Source: Ruminiclostridium sp.
Lineage (GTDB): Bacteria; Bacillota; Clostridia; Oscillospirales; Ruminococcaceae
Reading direction: 5' to 3'
DNA: 39,898 nt
Assembly: GCA_017635675.1 (NCBI GenBank)
Contig: JAGBLA010000138.1
Location: forward strand, 1 to 39,898
Shown here: positions 16,733 to 25,104 of the stretch, piece after piece
Layout: every line of letters starts with the position of its first letter
How positions within the stretch are numbered: position 1 is the stretch's first letter
The notes under the pieces: model-generated
What the model saw: only the letters and a program-made list of their open reading frames with translations
Database searches by the model: none
What the model was told of the DNA's origin: nothing
Program-made: the position numbers and the translations under genes

Positions 16733-19411
16733 ATGAGATCTGTAAAAAGATTTTTCGCGGCACTCACTGCAGGCGCAGTGACAGTCAGCGCGTCGGTGTT
16801 CACGGCACAGGCTGATCAAGAGGGCAAAAGCGACGATATCGTTATACTGTACACGAACGACGTTCACTGCGGCGTTGACGACAATATCGGATATGACGGC
16901 TTGAAGCTCTACAAGAGAGAAATGGAGACGCAGTATGAACACGTCATACTCGTTGACGCGGGTGACGCTATACAGGGCGCTCCGATAGGGTCTTTCTCAA
17001 AGGGAGCTTACATAACCGAGCTTATGAATGCGGTAGGCTATGACGCCGCGGCAGTAGGCAACCACGAGTTCGATTACGGCATGAAGGAGCTTATGGTGCG
17101 CGCCGAGGAGCTCAACTGCGGCTACATAAGCGCGAATTTTTACAGCAAGGAAACGGGTGAGCTGCTGTTTGACCCGTATAAGATCATTGAGGCGGGAGAC
17201 AAGAAGATAGCCTTTGTCGGAGCCACGACCCCCGAGACGCTTTTCGCCTCGACACCGGTGTATTTCCAGAATGACAAGGGCGAGTTCATATACGGCTTCG
17301 GTGAGGAAGGAGATATTTATGAGCTGCTCCAGACCGCTGTTGACAATGCGAGAGGAGAGGGCGCGGACTATGTAATTATCGTCGGACACCTCGGTGAGAG
17401 CAGCGTTACAAAAGGCTGGAGCGCTCCCGAGATCGCTGCGGAGCTTACAGGCGTAGATGTCATCATCGACGGACACTCCCATGAAACTACTTCGGGCATG
17501 AAGGTGGCTTCCAAGGACGGAAAGGACACCGTCATCACACAGACAGGCACAAAGCTTGCCAATATCGGAAAGCTCGTTATCACCTCTGACGGCAAGATAA
17601 CCACCGGACTTGTTGACAGCGTTCCCGCCCCCACAGAGGATATGGGGCTTGCCGAGGACAGCTGGACAGAGCCCGACGGCAGAGATGGCAGATTCGTTGA
17701 CGAGGAAGTCAACTTAAAGCTTGTGAGCATATACGATGAGCTCGGCAGCACACTCGACCAGATCATCGGGCACACCGATTTTGAGCTTGCGGACAGCGAC
17801 CCTGTCACAGGCAGCCGCAGAGTAAGGAGCGGCGAGACAAACCTCGGCGACCTTTGCGCCGACGCGTTCAGAAATGTCCTCGGCGCCGAGATAGGCGTTG
17901 CAAACGGCGGCGGTCTGAGATCATCCATTCCTTCCGGGGAAATGACCTACAGCAGCCTTATAAAGGTAATGCCCAACTCAAACTCGACCGTTGTGGCAGA
18001 GATCACGGGTCAGCAGTTCCTCGACCTGCTTGAAAAGGGAGTAAACGCTTACCCCGAGGAGAGCGGCTCGTTCATTCATGTATCGGGCGCGACCTATATG
18101 ATAGCCGAGGATGTGGAAAGCTCCGTTGAGCTGAACAGCTACGGTGAGTATATCGGAGTCAACGGAGAGTACAGAGTAAGAAATGTCATGGTGAACGGCG
18201 AACCTCTCGACCTTGACAGAAAATATCTCGTAGGCGGCGTAGATTACCTTTTCAAGAACGCTGTCAAGAAGTATTTCATCGGCGGCAAGTGCAAGATAGT
18301 AAAAAATGACGTAATGCCCGATACCGAAATACTTATCAAGTATATAAAGGAAGAGCTTGGCGGAGTTATTCCCGATGAATACAGCGACCCATACGGTCAG
18401 GGAAGAATAGTCGTCACCACCGCAGCAGGCACCAACGCGCTTCCCGAGGGCGTTGTGCCTGTCACATGGGAGCCCTCGCCCGAGGATCTTATCATACGGA
18501 CAGATGAGGCAAGAGAGCTTTATGACCGCATAAAGGCAGGGGACTACCCGCCTGCCGAGGAACTCAGGAACACAGATACAGTTAAGGGCATAGACGCGCT
18601 TTCCGCTTACTATATCGGCATTTACGGCATAACAGCGGAAATAGATACTCCCGAAAGAGAACAGCTCAGAGAAGATGTCAAGAGACAGTTCCTCTCAACA
18701 GGCTCCGCGAGAACAGCGTCGATCGACGAGGCTACAGGAAAGCACAATTACGTTTATGACGGTGAGCTGGAAAGAGGCTATCTGGCAGAGCTTGTTATAG
18801 GACTTCCCGCGGCAGGCAAATCCACGCTTGTGAGCGACCCTGACAGCGAGGCTATGAAAGCGTTCATTCTCGACTCCGATGTGGTCAAGACCCTGCTCCC
18901 CGAGTTCATTGAGTCCCACGGCTGCGCGGCGGACGCTGTTCATAAGGAGAGCTCCAACATAAACGCGTCGATCATTAAGGAATTCACCGAAGGCAGCATG
19001 AAGGGCGTCAATGTTGTTATCCCGATCATAGGCGACGACTTTGACAAGATGATGCGCAAGTACATCGATCCGTTTGAGGAAGCGGGCTACAACATAAAGG
19101 TCAAGTTCGTTGAGGCAGACATTGACGCGAGCATGGCAAGAAACCTCGCCAGAGAGCTTGACACCGGAAGAATAATCAGCAGCGACGTCGTGTTCAGCTA
19201 CGGCACCAAGCCGCTGGAGACATATCAGAAGATAAGGTACATGACCAACTCCTTCGGCGAGTATTACGGACTTACGGCGCTCTCCACCGACAGCGATGCG
19301 GCTGCGGAGACCTCGGAGAACCCCGCAACGGGCGTACAGGAACCCATGTTCATCTTCATGGCAGTTTCTCTCGCGGGTATTGCGGCATCAATGAGAACAA
19401 AGAAAAAGTAA
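16733..19411 (+). CDS. Secreted 5'-nucleotidase fused to a zeta-toxin-like kinase domain, sortase-anchored
   Basis: The 892-residue protein begins with a signal peptide cut after Ala27 (VFTAQA-DQ). A metallophosphatase domain follows (about 35-300) with YTNDVHCG, VDAGDAIQG, VGNHEFDYG and IDGHSHE, then a 5'-nucleotidase C-terminal domain (about 330-540) with VANGGGLRSSIPSG. This pair hydrolyses nucleotides or UDP-sugars outside the cell. A linker leads to a P-loop domain (about 585-845) with Walker A GLPAAGKST at 690-698, LDSDVVK at 713-719, VHKESSNI and MARNLARELDTGR, in the order found in zeta toxins, which phosphorylate UDP-N-acetylglucosamine. The end has a sortase-like NPATG at 863-867, a hydrophobic segment and RTKKK. 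AAGGAG lies eight bases before the ATG. No epsilon-type antitoxin is adjacent. The gene uses AGA for Arg more than its neighbours. Confidence 0.88.
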   Translation: MRSVKRFFAALTAGAVTVSASVFTAQADQEGKSDDIVILYTNDVHCGVDDNIGYDGLKLYKREMETQYEHVILVDAGDAIQGAPIGSFSKGAYITELMNAVGYDAAAVGNHEFDYGMKELMVRAEELNCGYISANFYSKETGELLFDPYKIIEAGDKKIAFVGATTPETLFASTPVYFQNDKGEFIYGFGEEGDIYELLQTAVDNARGEGADYVIIVGHLGESSVTKGWSAPEIAAELTGVDVIIDGHSHETTSGMKVASKDGKDTVITQTGTKLANIGKLVITSDGKITTGLVDSVPAPTEDMGLAEDSWTEPDGRDGRFVDEEVNLKLVSIYDELGSTLDQIIGHTDFELADSDPVTGSRRVRSGETNLGDLCADAFRNVLGAEIGVANGGGLRSSIPSGEMTYSSLIKVMPNSNSTVVAEITGQQFLDLLEKGVNAYPEESGSFIHVSGATYMIAEDVESSVELNSYGEYIGVNGEYRVRNVMVNGEPLDLDRKYLVGGVDYLFKNAVKKYFIGGKCKIVKNDVMPDTEILIKYIKEELGGVIPDEYSDPYGQGRIVVTTAAGTNALPEGVVPVTWEPSPEDLIIRTDEARELYDRIKAGDYPPAEELRNTDTVKGIDALSAYYIGIYGITAEIDTPEREQLREDVKRQFLSTGSARTASIDEATGKHNYVYDGELERGYLAELVIGLPAAGKSTLVSDPDSEAMKAFILDSDVVKTLLPEFIESHGCAADAVHKESSNINASIIKEFTEGSMKGVNVVIPIIGDDFDKMMRKYIDPFEEAGYNIKVKFVEADIDASMARNLARELDTGRIISSDVVFSYGTKPLETYQKIRYMTNSFGEYYGLTALSTDSDAAAETSENPATGVQEPMFIFMAVSLAGIAASMRTKKK

Positions 19412-19426
19412 GCAAAACAAAAAAAC

Positions 19427-19484
19427 GGAGATATGTCCGCCCGCGCCGTTCACGGCAGGGGAGAGGACATATCTCCTTTTTGTT
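19427..19484. terminator. Bidirectional terminator between the nucleotidase gene and typA
   Basis: A 12-bp perfect stem (19427-19438 with 19465-19476) encloses a smaller GCCG/CGGC hairpin. An A-run lies to the left and TTTTTGTTTG to the right, so it can serve both convergent genes. Confidence 0.88.
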
Positions 19485-19493
19485 TGTCGGGTA

Positions 19494-21320
19494 TTATGCC
19501 TTGCGGCGCTTAGCCTCGTCCTTCATGCGAAGGTCATGGTCCAAAATGCGCTTGCGCAGTCTTATTGACTTCGGAGTTACCTCCACAAGCTCGTCATCGG
19601 AGATGAATTCAAGGCTCTCCTCAAGGCTCATGTGCTTGGGCGGTACAAGGCGGAGCGCTTCGTCGCTGCCGCTTGCGCGGGTGTTGGTGAGGTGTTTCTT
19701 CTTGCAGACGTTCACCGTTATATCGCCGAGTTTCGGGGAAACTCCGACTATCATTCCCTCGTAAACGTCAACGCCGGGGTCGATGAACATCGCGCCGCGG
19801 TCCTGGACGTTCCATATTCCGTAGGCGCTTGCGGGACCGGTCTCAAATGCCACCAGCGAGCCTGTGGTGCGCACGGGGATATCGCCCATGTACGGCTCAT
19901 ATCCGAGGAACAGCGTGTTCAGCACGCCCTCGCCCTTGGTGTCGGTTAGGAACTCGCTGCGGTAGCCGAACAGTCCGCGTGAGGGTATCTTGAATTCGAG
20001 CCTTGTGCGGGAGCCTACCGGGTGCATTTCCAGCAGCTCCGCCTTGCGCACGCCCATTTTCTCCATGACCGCGCCCACGCATTCGTCGGGAACGTCGATG
20101 ACCAGCTTTTCCATAGGCTCGCACTTAACGCCGTCTATCTCCTTGTACAGCACGCGGGGAGTGCTGACCGAAAGCTCGTAGCCCTCGCGGCGCATTGTCT
20201 CTATCAGTATCGAAAGGTGCATCTCACCGCGTCCTGCAACATCATACGCGTCGCGCACATCACTTTCCTTTACACGGAGCGACACGTCCTTGAGCAGCTC
20301 GCGTTCAAGGCGTTCGCGTATCTGGCGGGAGGTCACGAATTTACCCTCTCTGCCTGCGAAGGGGCTGTCGTTGACGGCAAACGTCATTTCCACCGTGGGC
20401 TCGCTTATCTTCACGAACGGCAGCGGCTCCACTGCGGCGGAGGAGCAGACCGTCTGACCGATAGTGATGTTCTCGATACCCGAGAAGCACACGATGTCAC
20501 CGACGGAAGCCTCCTGCACGGGAGTTTTCCCGAGCCCGTCAAATTCGTACAGGCTCACCACCTTGCCCTTAAAGGGCTGCACCGCGCCGTGGTAGTCGCA
20601 GACGGTGACTTCCTGGTTCTGCTTTATAACGCCGCGCTCAATGCGTCCGATAGCGATACGCCCCACGTACTCGCTGTAATCAATGGACGATACGAGGAGC
20701 TGGAGCTCGCCGTCGGGGTCGCCCTCGGGGGCGGGGATATGCTCAAGTATCATGTCGAACAGCGGTATGAAGTTCTCGCCCTGTACATCGGGGTCGAGGG
20801 AAGCTGTGCCGTTCCTGCCGGAGCAGTAGATAACGGGGCTTTCGAGCTGTTCGTCGTCCGCGTCCAGGTCGAGCAGGAGCTCGAGGACTTCATCTACGAC
20901 TTCCTTTGGTCTCGCGTCGGGGCGGTCGGTCTTGTTGACTACGACTATTACCTTGTGTCCGAGCTCCAATGCCTTCTGGAGCACGAAACGGGTCTGGGGC
21001 ATGGTGCCTTCAAAGCTATCGACGAGCAGCAGCACGCCGTTCACCATTTTCAGTATGCGCTCCACCTCGCCTGAGAAGTCCGCGTGACCGGGAGTGTCAA
21101 CTATGTTTATCTTCACGCCGTTGTATGTTACCGAGGTGTTCTTGGCGAGAATGGTTATGCCGCGCTCGCGTTCGAGAGCGTTGCTGTCCATTACGCGGTC
21201 AACTACCGTCTGGTTTTCGCGGTAAACGCCGCTCTGTTTGAGCATCTCGTCAACGAGAGTGGTCTTGCCGTGGTCAACGTGCGCGATTATAGCGATGTTT
21301 CTGAGATCGTCTCTTTTCAC
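19494..21320 (-). CDS. typA: Ribosome-associated translational GTPase TypA/BipA
   Basis: TypA is an EF-G-like GTPase that binds ribosomes and helps 50S assembly under stress. The 608-residue protein has the usual length. GTPase motifs are G1 AHVDHGKTT (residues 13-21), RGITI as the switch region, DTPGH as G3 and NKTD as G4, followed by EF-Tu-like, EF-G domain III/V-like and TypA C-terminal domains. The start is a GTG at 21320 with AGGAAG seven bases upstream. It is a single-gene unit with its own strong promoter and the shared terminator. Confidence 0.97.
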   Translation of the reverse strand: MKRDDLRNIAIIAHVDHGKTTLVDEMLKQSGVYRENQTVVDRVMDSNALERERGITILAKNTSVTYNGVKINIVDTPGHADFSGEVERILKMVNGVLLLVDSFEGTMPQTRFVLQKALELGHKVIVVVNKTDRPDARPKEVVDEVLELLLDLDADDEQLESPVIYCSGRNGTASLDPDVQGENFIPLFDMILEHIPAPEGDPDGELQLLVSSIDYSEYVGRIAIGRIERGVIKQNQEVTVCDYHGAVQPFKGKVVSLYEFDGLGKTPVQEASVGDIVCFSGIENITIGQTVCSSAAVEPLPFVKISEPTVEMTFAVNDSPFAGREGKFVTSRQIRERLERELLKDVSLRVKESDVRDAYDVAGRGEMHLSILIETMRREGYELSVSTPRVLYKEIDGVKCEPMEKLVIDVPDECVGAVMEKMGVRKAELLEMHPVGSRTRLEFKIPSRGLFGYRSEFLTDTKGEGVLNTLFLGYEPYMGDIPVRTTGSLVAFETGPASAYGIWNVQDRGAMFIDPGVDVYEGMIVGVSPKLGDITVNVCKKKHLTNTRASGSDEALRLVPPKHMSLEESLEFISDDELVEVTPKSIRLRKRILDHDLRMKDEAKRRKA

Positions 21321-21373
21321 TTTCTTACTTCCTTTACTTTCGGTTCTTTTCTTATTTTTTGAATGACTGTAAA

Positions 21374-21402
21374 ATTATAGCACTTTTGCCCCGATTTGTC
21401 AA
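21374..21402 (-). promoter_or_regulatory. Sigma-A promoter of typA
   Basis: Read on the minus strand, TTGACA (21402-21397) and TATAAT (21379-21374) are a consensus pair with a 17-base spacer and TGC before the -10. This is the best promoter in the window by match. Confidence 0.92.
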
Positions 21403-21472
21403 CAGTTTTGACCTCGAAAATCGCGTAACCGCGCGGAAACGTAAACCTTATGCCGCCTTTGCGAAACAGCCC

Positions 21473-21501
21473 TTTACAAAATGCAGATTTTGTGATAAAA
21501 T
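21473..21501 (+). promoter_or_regulatory. Promoter with inverted repeat in its spacer (gene at 21545)
   Basis: TTTACA at 21473-21478 and TAAAAT at 21496-21501 are 17 bases apart with TGA before the -10. The spacer holds ACAAAAT-gcag-ATTTTGT (21476-21493), a perfect 7-base inverted repeat that could be an operator. Confidence 0.65.
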
Positions 21502-21544
21502 ATCATGTGAAACATTCTGATCTTATCATACAGGGAGGCAGCTT

Positions 21545-22054
21545 ATGTTAGTTACATCGGCAAAGGCGGCAAAGATACTTCGCCAGCTCAATGACGAGCT
21601 TAGCACACTTCAGCTTCGCGAGCAGAACTCAAGCAGCTTTGTTGCTGCGATACAGGAGGATATCGGATCGGTGCGTCCTGCGTACAGCTTCGGGGAAATG
21701 CGCGAAGCGCAGGCTGAGGTCGAGCGGAAGATACGCAAAGTGAAGCACGCGGTCAACGTATTCAACACGACAACGCTCGTCCCGGATTTCAACATCACGA
21801 TAGACGAGATGCTCGTATATCTTCCGCAGCTCAACAGACAGTGCCAGATCCTTTCAGGAATGCGTGACGCAATGCCGAAAACCCGTGTAAGCTCCGGCTA
21901 TTCTGGCGGCGGCTCGATCATTGACTATAAGTACGCAAATTACGACATAGAGGAAGCGGGAAAGCGCTATACCGAGCTTGCCGATACTCTTGCCAGGGCG
22001 CAGACGGCGCTTGATCTGGTAAACAGTACGGTGGAGTTTGAAATAGATATCTGA
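21545..22054 (+). CDS. Conserved helical protein, possibly DIP1984-like
   Basis: The 169-residue protein is soluble and mostly helical, with heptad-like stretches at residues 8-25 and 55-70 (EMREAQAEVERKIRKVKHAV). The segment VNVFNTTTLVPDFNITIDEMLVYLPQLNRQCQILSGM has the pattern of the DIP1984 family, in which an Asn-Thr-x-Thr motif precedes a short strand and a long helix, but I make this match from memory and it is weak. A Gly/Ser turn (YSGGGSIID) separates it from a final helical part. GGGAGG lies upstream of the ATG. It is a single gene with its own promoter, divergent from typA. Confidence 0.72.
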   Translation: MLVTSAKAAKILRQLNDELSTLQLREQNSSSFVAAIQEDIGSVRPAYSFGEMREAQAEVERKIRKVKHAVNVFNTTTLVPDFNITIDEMLVYLPQLNRQCQILSGMRDAMPKTRVSSGYSGGGSIIDYKYANYDIEEAGKRYTELADTLARAQTALDLVNSTVEFEIDI

Positions 22055-22376
22055 ATTATTTTTTCCGTTTACAGTTCTCACTCCCCCTTTTTGGACTTTG
22101 ACCCGTTCATGTTCAAGGTCAGAGTTTTCCGTTATTTACTTTTTTTATTCGTTGAGGTCAGCGTTCAGTGTTTCCGGCCACAATTTGATAATAACACTTT
22201 GTGTGAACTGTAATAAAAACTTCATCGTCGGCCGAAGTTCGGTTTCATGCCGATATTTTTGGAGCAAAAAGCTATCACAGGTTATTTACCATATTAAATA
22301 TGGTTTATAATAATAAAAAAGCCGGAAGTTCAGAGCTGCTCAGACAGCGGGAAACTTTCGCGGAAAGGCGGGAAAT
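22055..22376. other. 321-bp AT-rich intergenic region
   Basis: No convincing gene is seen; a 34-codon frame at 22109 lacks a ribosome site. An imperfect hairpin (CTTTGACC at 22098 area with GGTCAGAG about 13 bases later, followed by T-rich sequence) may end the upstream transcript. The last 90 bases hold the promoter and palindrome for the next gene and a leader able to fold (GCTG-ctcaga-CAGC inside a longer imperfect stem). Confidence 0.5.
22288..22311 (+). promoter_or_regulatory. Palindrome joined to a -10 box (gene at 22377)
   Basis: ACCATATTAAATATGGT at 22288-22304 is a 17-base perfect odd palindrome that ends one base before TATAAT at 22306-22311. The -35 region at the right distance (TATTTA) is poor, which suits a promoter controlled by a protein bound at the palindrome. 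Confidence 0.5.
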
Positions 22377-23024
22377 ATGAAATTTCCGAATGCTTATGAG
22401 GGCATGAAGAAGCTCGTTGCGGCAGAAGCCCTCAAGATCATCAGTGCGGGACTTGCGATCATAGGCGCGATACTCGGTCTATCTGCGCTTGCGGGTGCCA
22501 CGGTAGCTGCGGAAGGCTCGGAGGCGGGTATTGTAGGCGCGGCAGCTTCCGGCTTGGGATTGGTGATCTGCTCATTTGCTATTCTTGTGCTTGGTATTAT
22601 CTCCGAGATATTCACGCTTGTGGGTCTTAAAAAGGCTTCAAATGACGAGCCACGGTATTTCAGGTCTGCTTTTATCATGGCGATAGTAATACTTATCGCA
22701 AGCATAGTATCCGGCATAATCGGTGTCATACCCGGTGCAGATTTTTTTGCAAACCTGCTTAAAACATTGCTGAACGTTGCGTCGATCTTTGTTTATGTAA
22801 ACACGGTAATGGGCATAAGCCGGCTTGCGAAGGAGCTCGGCAGACAGGACGTCGTATCCATGGGTACAACGATACTCATAATCGAGGTCATTCAGCTCCT
22901 GCTTTCCTCGATAGCGACATACACAAGCGGGATTTTAGGAGTTATAGCAGCTATCGTTTCCTTTGCCGGCTACATTGTTTATCTTGTTTACCTTAACAAA
23001 GGCAAGAAAATGCTTGAAAGCTGA
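22377..23024 (+). CDS. Hypothetical multi-pass membrane protein
   Basis: The 215-residue protein has about five or six hydrophobic segments (roughly residues 15-45, 55-82, 98-120, 125-145, 160-180 and 185-205) and short charged loops such as KKASNDEPRYFRS and LAKELGRQD. I do not recognise the family; the composition rich in Ile, Ala, Gly and Leu is like other small gut-Clostridia membrane proteins of unknown role. A purine-rich AAAGGCGGG lies before the ATG. It begins an accessory group of membrane and unknown genes reaching to 25647. Confidence 0.75.
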   Translation: MKFPNAYEGMKKLVAAEALKIISAGLAIIGAILGLSALAGATVAAEGSEAGIVGAAASGLGLVICSFAILVLGIISEIFTLVGLKKASNDEPRYFRSAFIMAIVILIASIVSGIIGVIPGADFFANLLKTLLNVASIFVYVNTVMGISRLAKELGRQDVVSMGTTILIIEVIQLLLSSIATYTSGILGVIAAIVSFAGYIVYLVYLNKGKKMLES

Positions 23025-23074
23025 AAGAAATACGATATATGTCCCTATCGGCGGATAGCGGAACGACAGCTCAT

Positions 23075-23106
23075 CCCCTCCTGTCCCTGTTTTGGACGGT
23101 GAGGGG
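23075..23106 (+). other. Intercistronic hairpin
   Basis: CCCCTCCTGTCC pairs with GGACGG-T-GAGGGG around a 7-base loop, giving a 12-pair stem with one G-T pair and one bulged T. No T-run follows, so it is not a terminator. It may protect or process the message between the two membrane-protein genes. Confidence 0.6.
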
Positions 23107-23152
23107 AAACGCATCTGTAAGCGGTGCGGGAAAAGCATATTGAAAAAGGGAG

Positions 23153-23677
23153 GTGCCGGTCATAGCTGAGGAAAAGGAGACCGCAAGGAAAATAAGAAAA
23201 TACCGCAATCTGCTTTATATCATGGGCTCCGGTGTGATAGCGCTCGGGCTCTGGAACGCGCTCAGAACTATACTTATGATCATAAACACACCCTGGATTC
23301 TTATTACGCCCGAGATGGCAGAGGCGAGCTGCGGGGATTCGATAGTGATAATCGGGGTCATATTTACACTTGTGTTTACAGCCGCATTTCTGAGCGTATA
23401 TCTGTACGTGGGGAAGAAAGCGCGTGAAGCGGGACTCGGAAAGAAGAAAAAGCCGTTCTATATAGCGGTCATCATATTCCTTGCGCTGGTACACGTATTC
23501 AGCGTTATATACTGCATACTTGCTATCGCGGGGATCGTCACCGTTGAAACAGAAAATGTATTGAGCCTTATAGTATCAATGATCGTTGACACCACCGCTG
23601 CCGTTACACTTGTGGAGATGTGCTGTTCGGCGGTAATGCTGAGAAAGTATGAACGCGGGAATGCAGGTAACGGATAA
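23153..23677 (+). CDS. Hypothetical membrane protein (start uncertain)
   Basis: The frame encodes a charged N-terminus (EEKETARKIRKYRN) and four probable membrane segments near residues 20-42, 62-86, 100-128 and 135-160. The family is not recognised. The only standard start is the GTG at 23153, but AGGGAGG overlaps it, so it is too close to be used normally; the next codons at the right distance are GTC and ATA. A different frame just upstream (23092-23169) reads GKRICKRCGKSILKKGG, a zinc-ribbon-like CxxC piece, so the true N-terminus may have been a zinc ribbon now separated by a frameshift. The stop codon TAA overlaps the next start as TAATG. Confidence 0.65.
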   Translation: MPVIAEEKETARKIRKYRNLLYIMGSGVIALGLWNALRTILMIINTPWILITPEMAEASCGDSIVIIGVIFTLVFTAAFLSVYLYVGKKAREAGLGKKKKPFYIAVIIFLALVHVFSVIYCILAIAGIVTVETENVLSLIVSMIVDTTAAVTLVEMCCSAVMLRKYERGNAGNG

Positions 23678-24777
23678 TGCAGAAGGATTTTCACTATTAC
23701 GCTACATACTTTGCGGCTCATCTTGCGGGATATTCGCATGATGAGTGCATGGAGATATGTTACAGCGCACAGTTTGTTGATTACTGCTCGGCAACGCTGC
23801 TGAGAAAAATAAAAGCTCCCGAGGAAGCCGCGACCACACAGCTCCAGCTTGAGCTTATGGACATAAAGCCCGACATTGACGGGTTCCGGAACATAACCCG
23901 TATATGGGCGTCGTTCCATTTCCTGCCGTACGACCTGTATGCGGTCAGAAAAGGCGCGCCGAAGATATATCTTGACAAATACAGGCTTATATGCGATACG
24001 AACAGTGACCTTCTTGCGGAGACGGTAAAGCTCGCAAAGGATAAGCCGCTCCAGGCTGTCGGCATAGCTATGCACGTGCTTGCGGACACATGGGCGCACA
24101 GGTACTTCGCGGGGACTCCCTCGTTCGTCATAAACAACACCGATCATTATTTCTATGAGCTTGTCCCCGCAGAAAGCGGCTATACCGAGCGTACGGTAAA
24201 ATTCATTCACGATCCGTCCGCACCTGACGATCCCGAAAACGGGGTCTATGTCAACAGTCTCCGCCAGAACAGCGAGACATCGGTGATGAATCTCGGACAC
24301 GGAAGAGCAGGTCATCTTCCGGATTACAGCTATGCGCGGTACAAATACCTGCCCGCGTGGGGCGATTATGAGGAGATCGTGAAGGACAACCCCTCGGATT
24401 ACATGAGCGCGCTCTGTCAGATGATATATGCGCTGAAATACCTGCGCGGGGACGAGACTTCTTTTGAGAAGAACACCTATGACACTGCGGCTGTGGAGCC
24501 GTGGCGTGACAAAATAAAAGCCGTATTTGAAAAAAGGCAGACCGACGCGTGCGGAGACTGGGAGAAGCTCTGTAAGGAGCTCTCGGGAAGAGACATCGAG
24601 GATTTCGACCTCGGAAAGTATCAGTCGGAATACATGGAAGCCGATGACAAGGACGGGACGTTCCTCGGCAGGTTCATAACCGCCGCCGTCGCGCAGAAGA
24701 GCATGGTGACATACCATATCTGCAAGTCCGGCAGCAGGCTTGCCGGAGTTTCCGTCAAAAAGAACGGAATTGTCTGA
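23677..24777 (+). CDS. DUF6765-type protein, resembling zinc-dependent phospholipase C
   Basis: The 366-residue soluble protein starts MQKDFHYYATYFAAHLAGYS, and has AQFVDYCSAT and AIAMHVLADTWAHRYFAG-like sequence (GIAMHVLADTWAHRYFAG, near residues 129-146). The HxxxDxxxH spacing in the latter resembles the metal site of zinc-dependent phospholipase C/S1-P1 nucleases, and the opening is typical of proteins annotated DUF6765. I recall that family from memory; no reaction is established. No signal peptide is visible. The start overlaps the stop of the preceding gene by one base (TAATG), so translation is coupled. The stop codon lies just inside the first unit of a tandem repeat. Confidence 0.78.
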   Translation: MQKDFHYYATYFAAHLAGYSHDECMEICYSAQFVDYCSATLLRKIKAPEEAATTQLQLELMDIKPDIDGFRNITRIWASFHFLPYDLYAVRKGAPKIYLDKYRLICDTNSDLLAETVKLAKDKPLQAVGIAMHVLADTWAHRYFAGTPSFVINNTDHYFYELVPAESGYTERTVKFIHDPSAPDDPENGVYVNSLRQNSETSVMNLGHGRAGHLPDYSYARYKYLPAWGDYEEIVKDNPSDYMSALCQMIYALKYLRGDETSFEKNTYDTAAVEPWRDKIKAVFEKRQTDACGDWEKLCKELSGRDIEDFDLGKYQSEYMEADDKDGTFLGRFITAAVAQKSMVTYHICKSGSRLAGVSVKKNGIV

Positions 24778-25028
24778 ACCGAACGCTTTAGATTTTTGCA
24801 AGACTTGTGTGATACGGGCGAAAAATAACCCGCTTACGGATAACAATAGGCGGTTTCGCTGCCCGCCGTCGCGGGCTGTCTGAACCGAACGCTTTAGATT
24901 TTTGCAAGACTTGTGTGATACGGGCGAAAAATAACCCGCCTACGGATAACCATAGGCGGTTTCGCTGCCCGCCGTCGCGGGCTGTCTGAACCGAACGCTT
25001 TAGATTTTTACAAGACTTGTGTGATACG
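24771..25028. repeat. Tandem 106-bp repeat, two full units and a third partial unit
   Basis: Units 24771-24876 and 24877-24982 differ at only two bases. A third unit (24983-25028) keeps the first 46 bases with one change and then diverges, although the diverged part to about 25092 keeps the same order of stems. Each full unit has two hairpins, CCGC(C/T)TA...TAGGCGG and GCCCGC-cgtc-GCGGGC. The length is not a multiple of three, so the open minus-strand frame through it changes register at each copy and is unlikely to be a gene. Confidence 0.9.
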
Positions 25029-25104
25029 ACACAAAATCCGCCCACAGATGTAACTATCGGCGGATCCGCGGCGGGGCGTTCCCCGCTGAAAGGGGCGGCA
25101 GTAA

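Noticed and set aside
16733-19411. A classical epsilon-zeta toxin-antitoxin pair
   Set aside because: No small antitoxin gene is adjacent, and the zeta-like domain is part of an exported, anchored nucleotidase.
20022-21074. 350-residue plus-strand frame opposite typA
   Set aside because: It lies fully within typA, has no start signal and reads as a shadow of the real gene.
22109-22213. 34-residue peptide MFKVRVFRYLLF...
   Set aside because: There is no ribosome site and the sequence overlaps a likely terminator hairpin.
24771-25028. CRISPR array
   Set aside because: The repeated unit is 106 bases and directly tandem, with no unique spacers and no cas genes.
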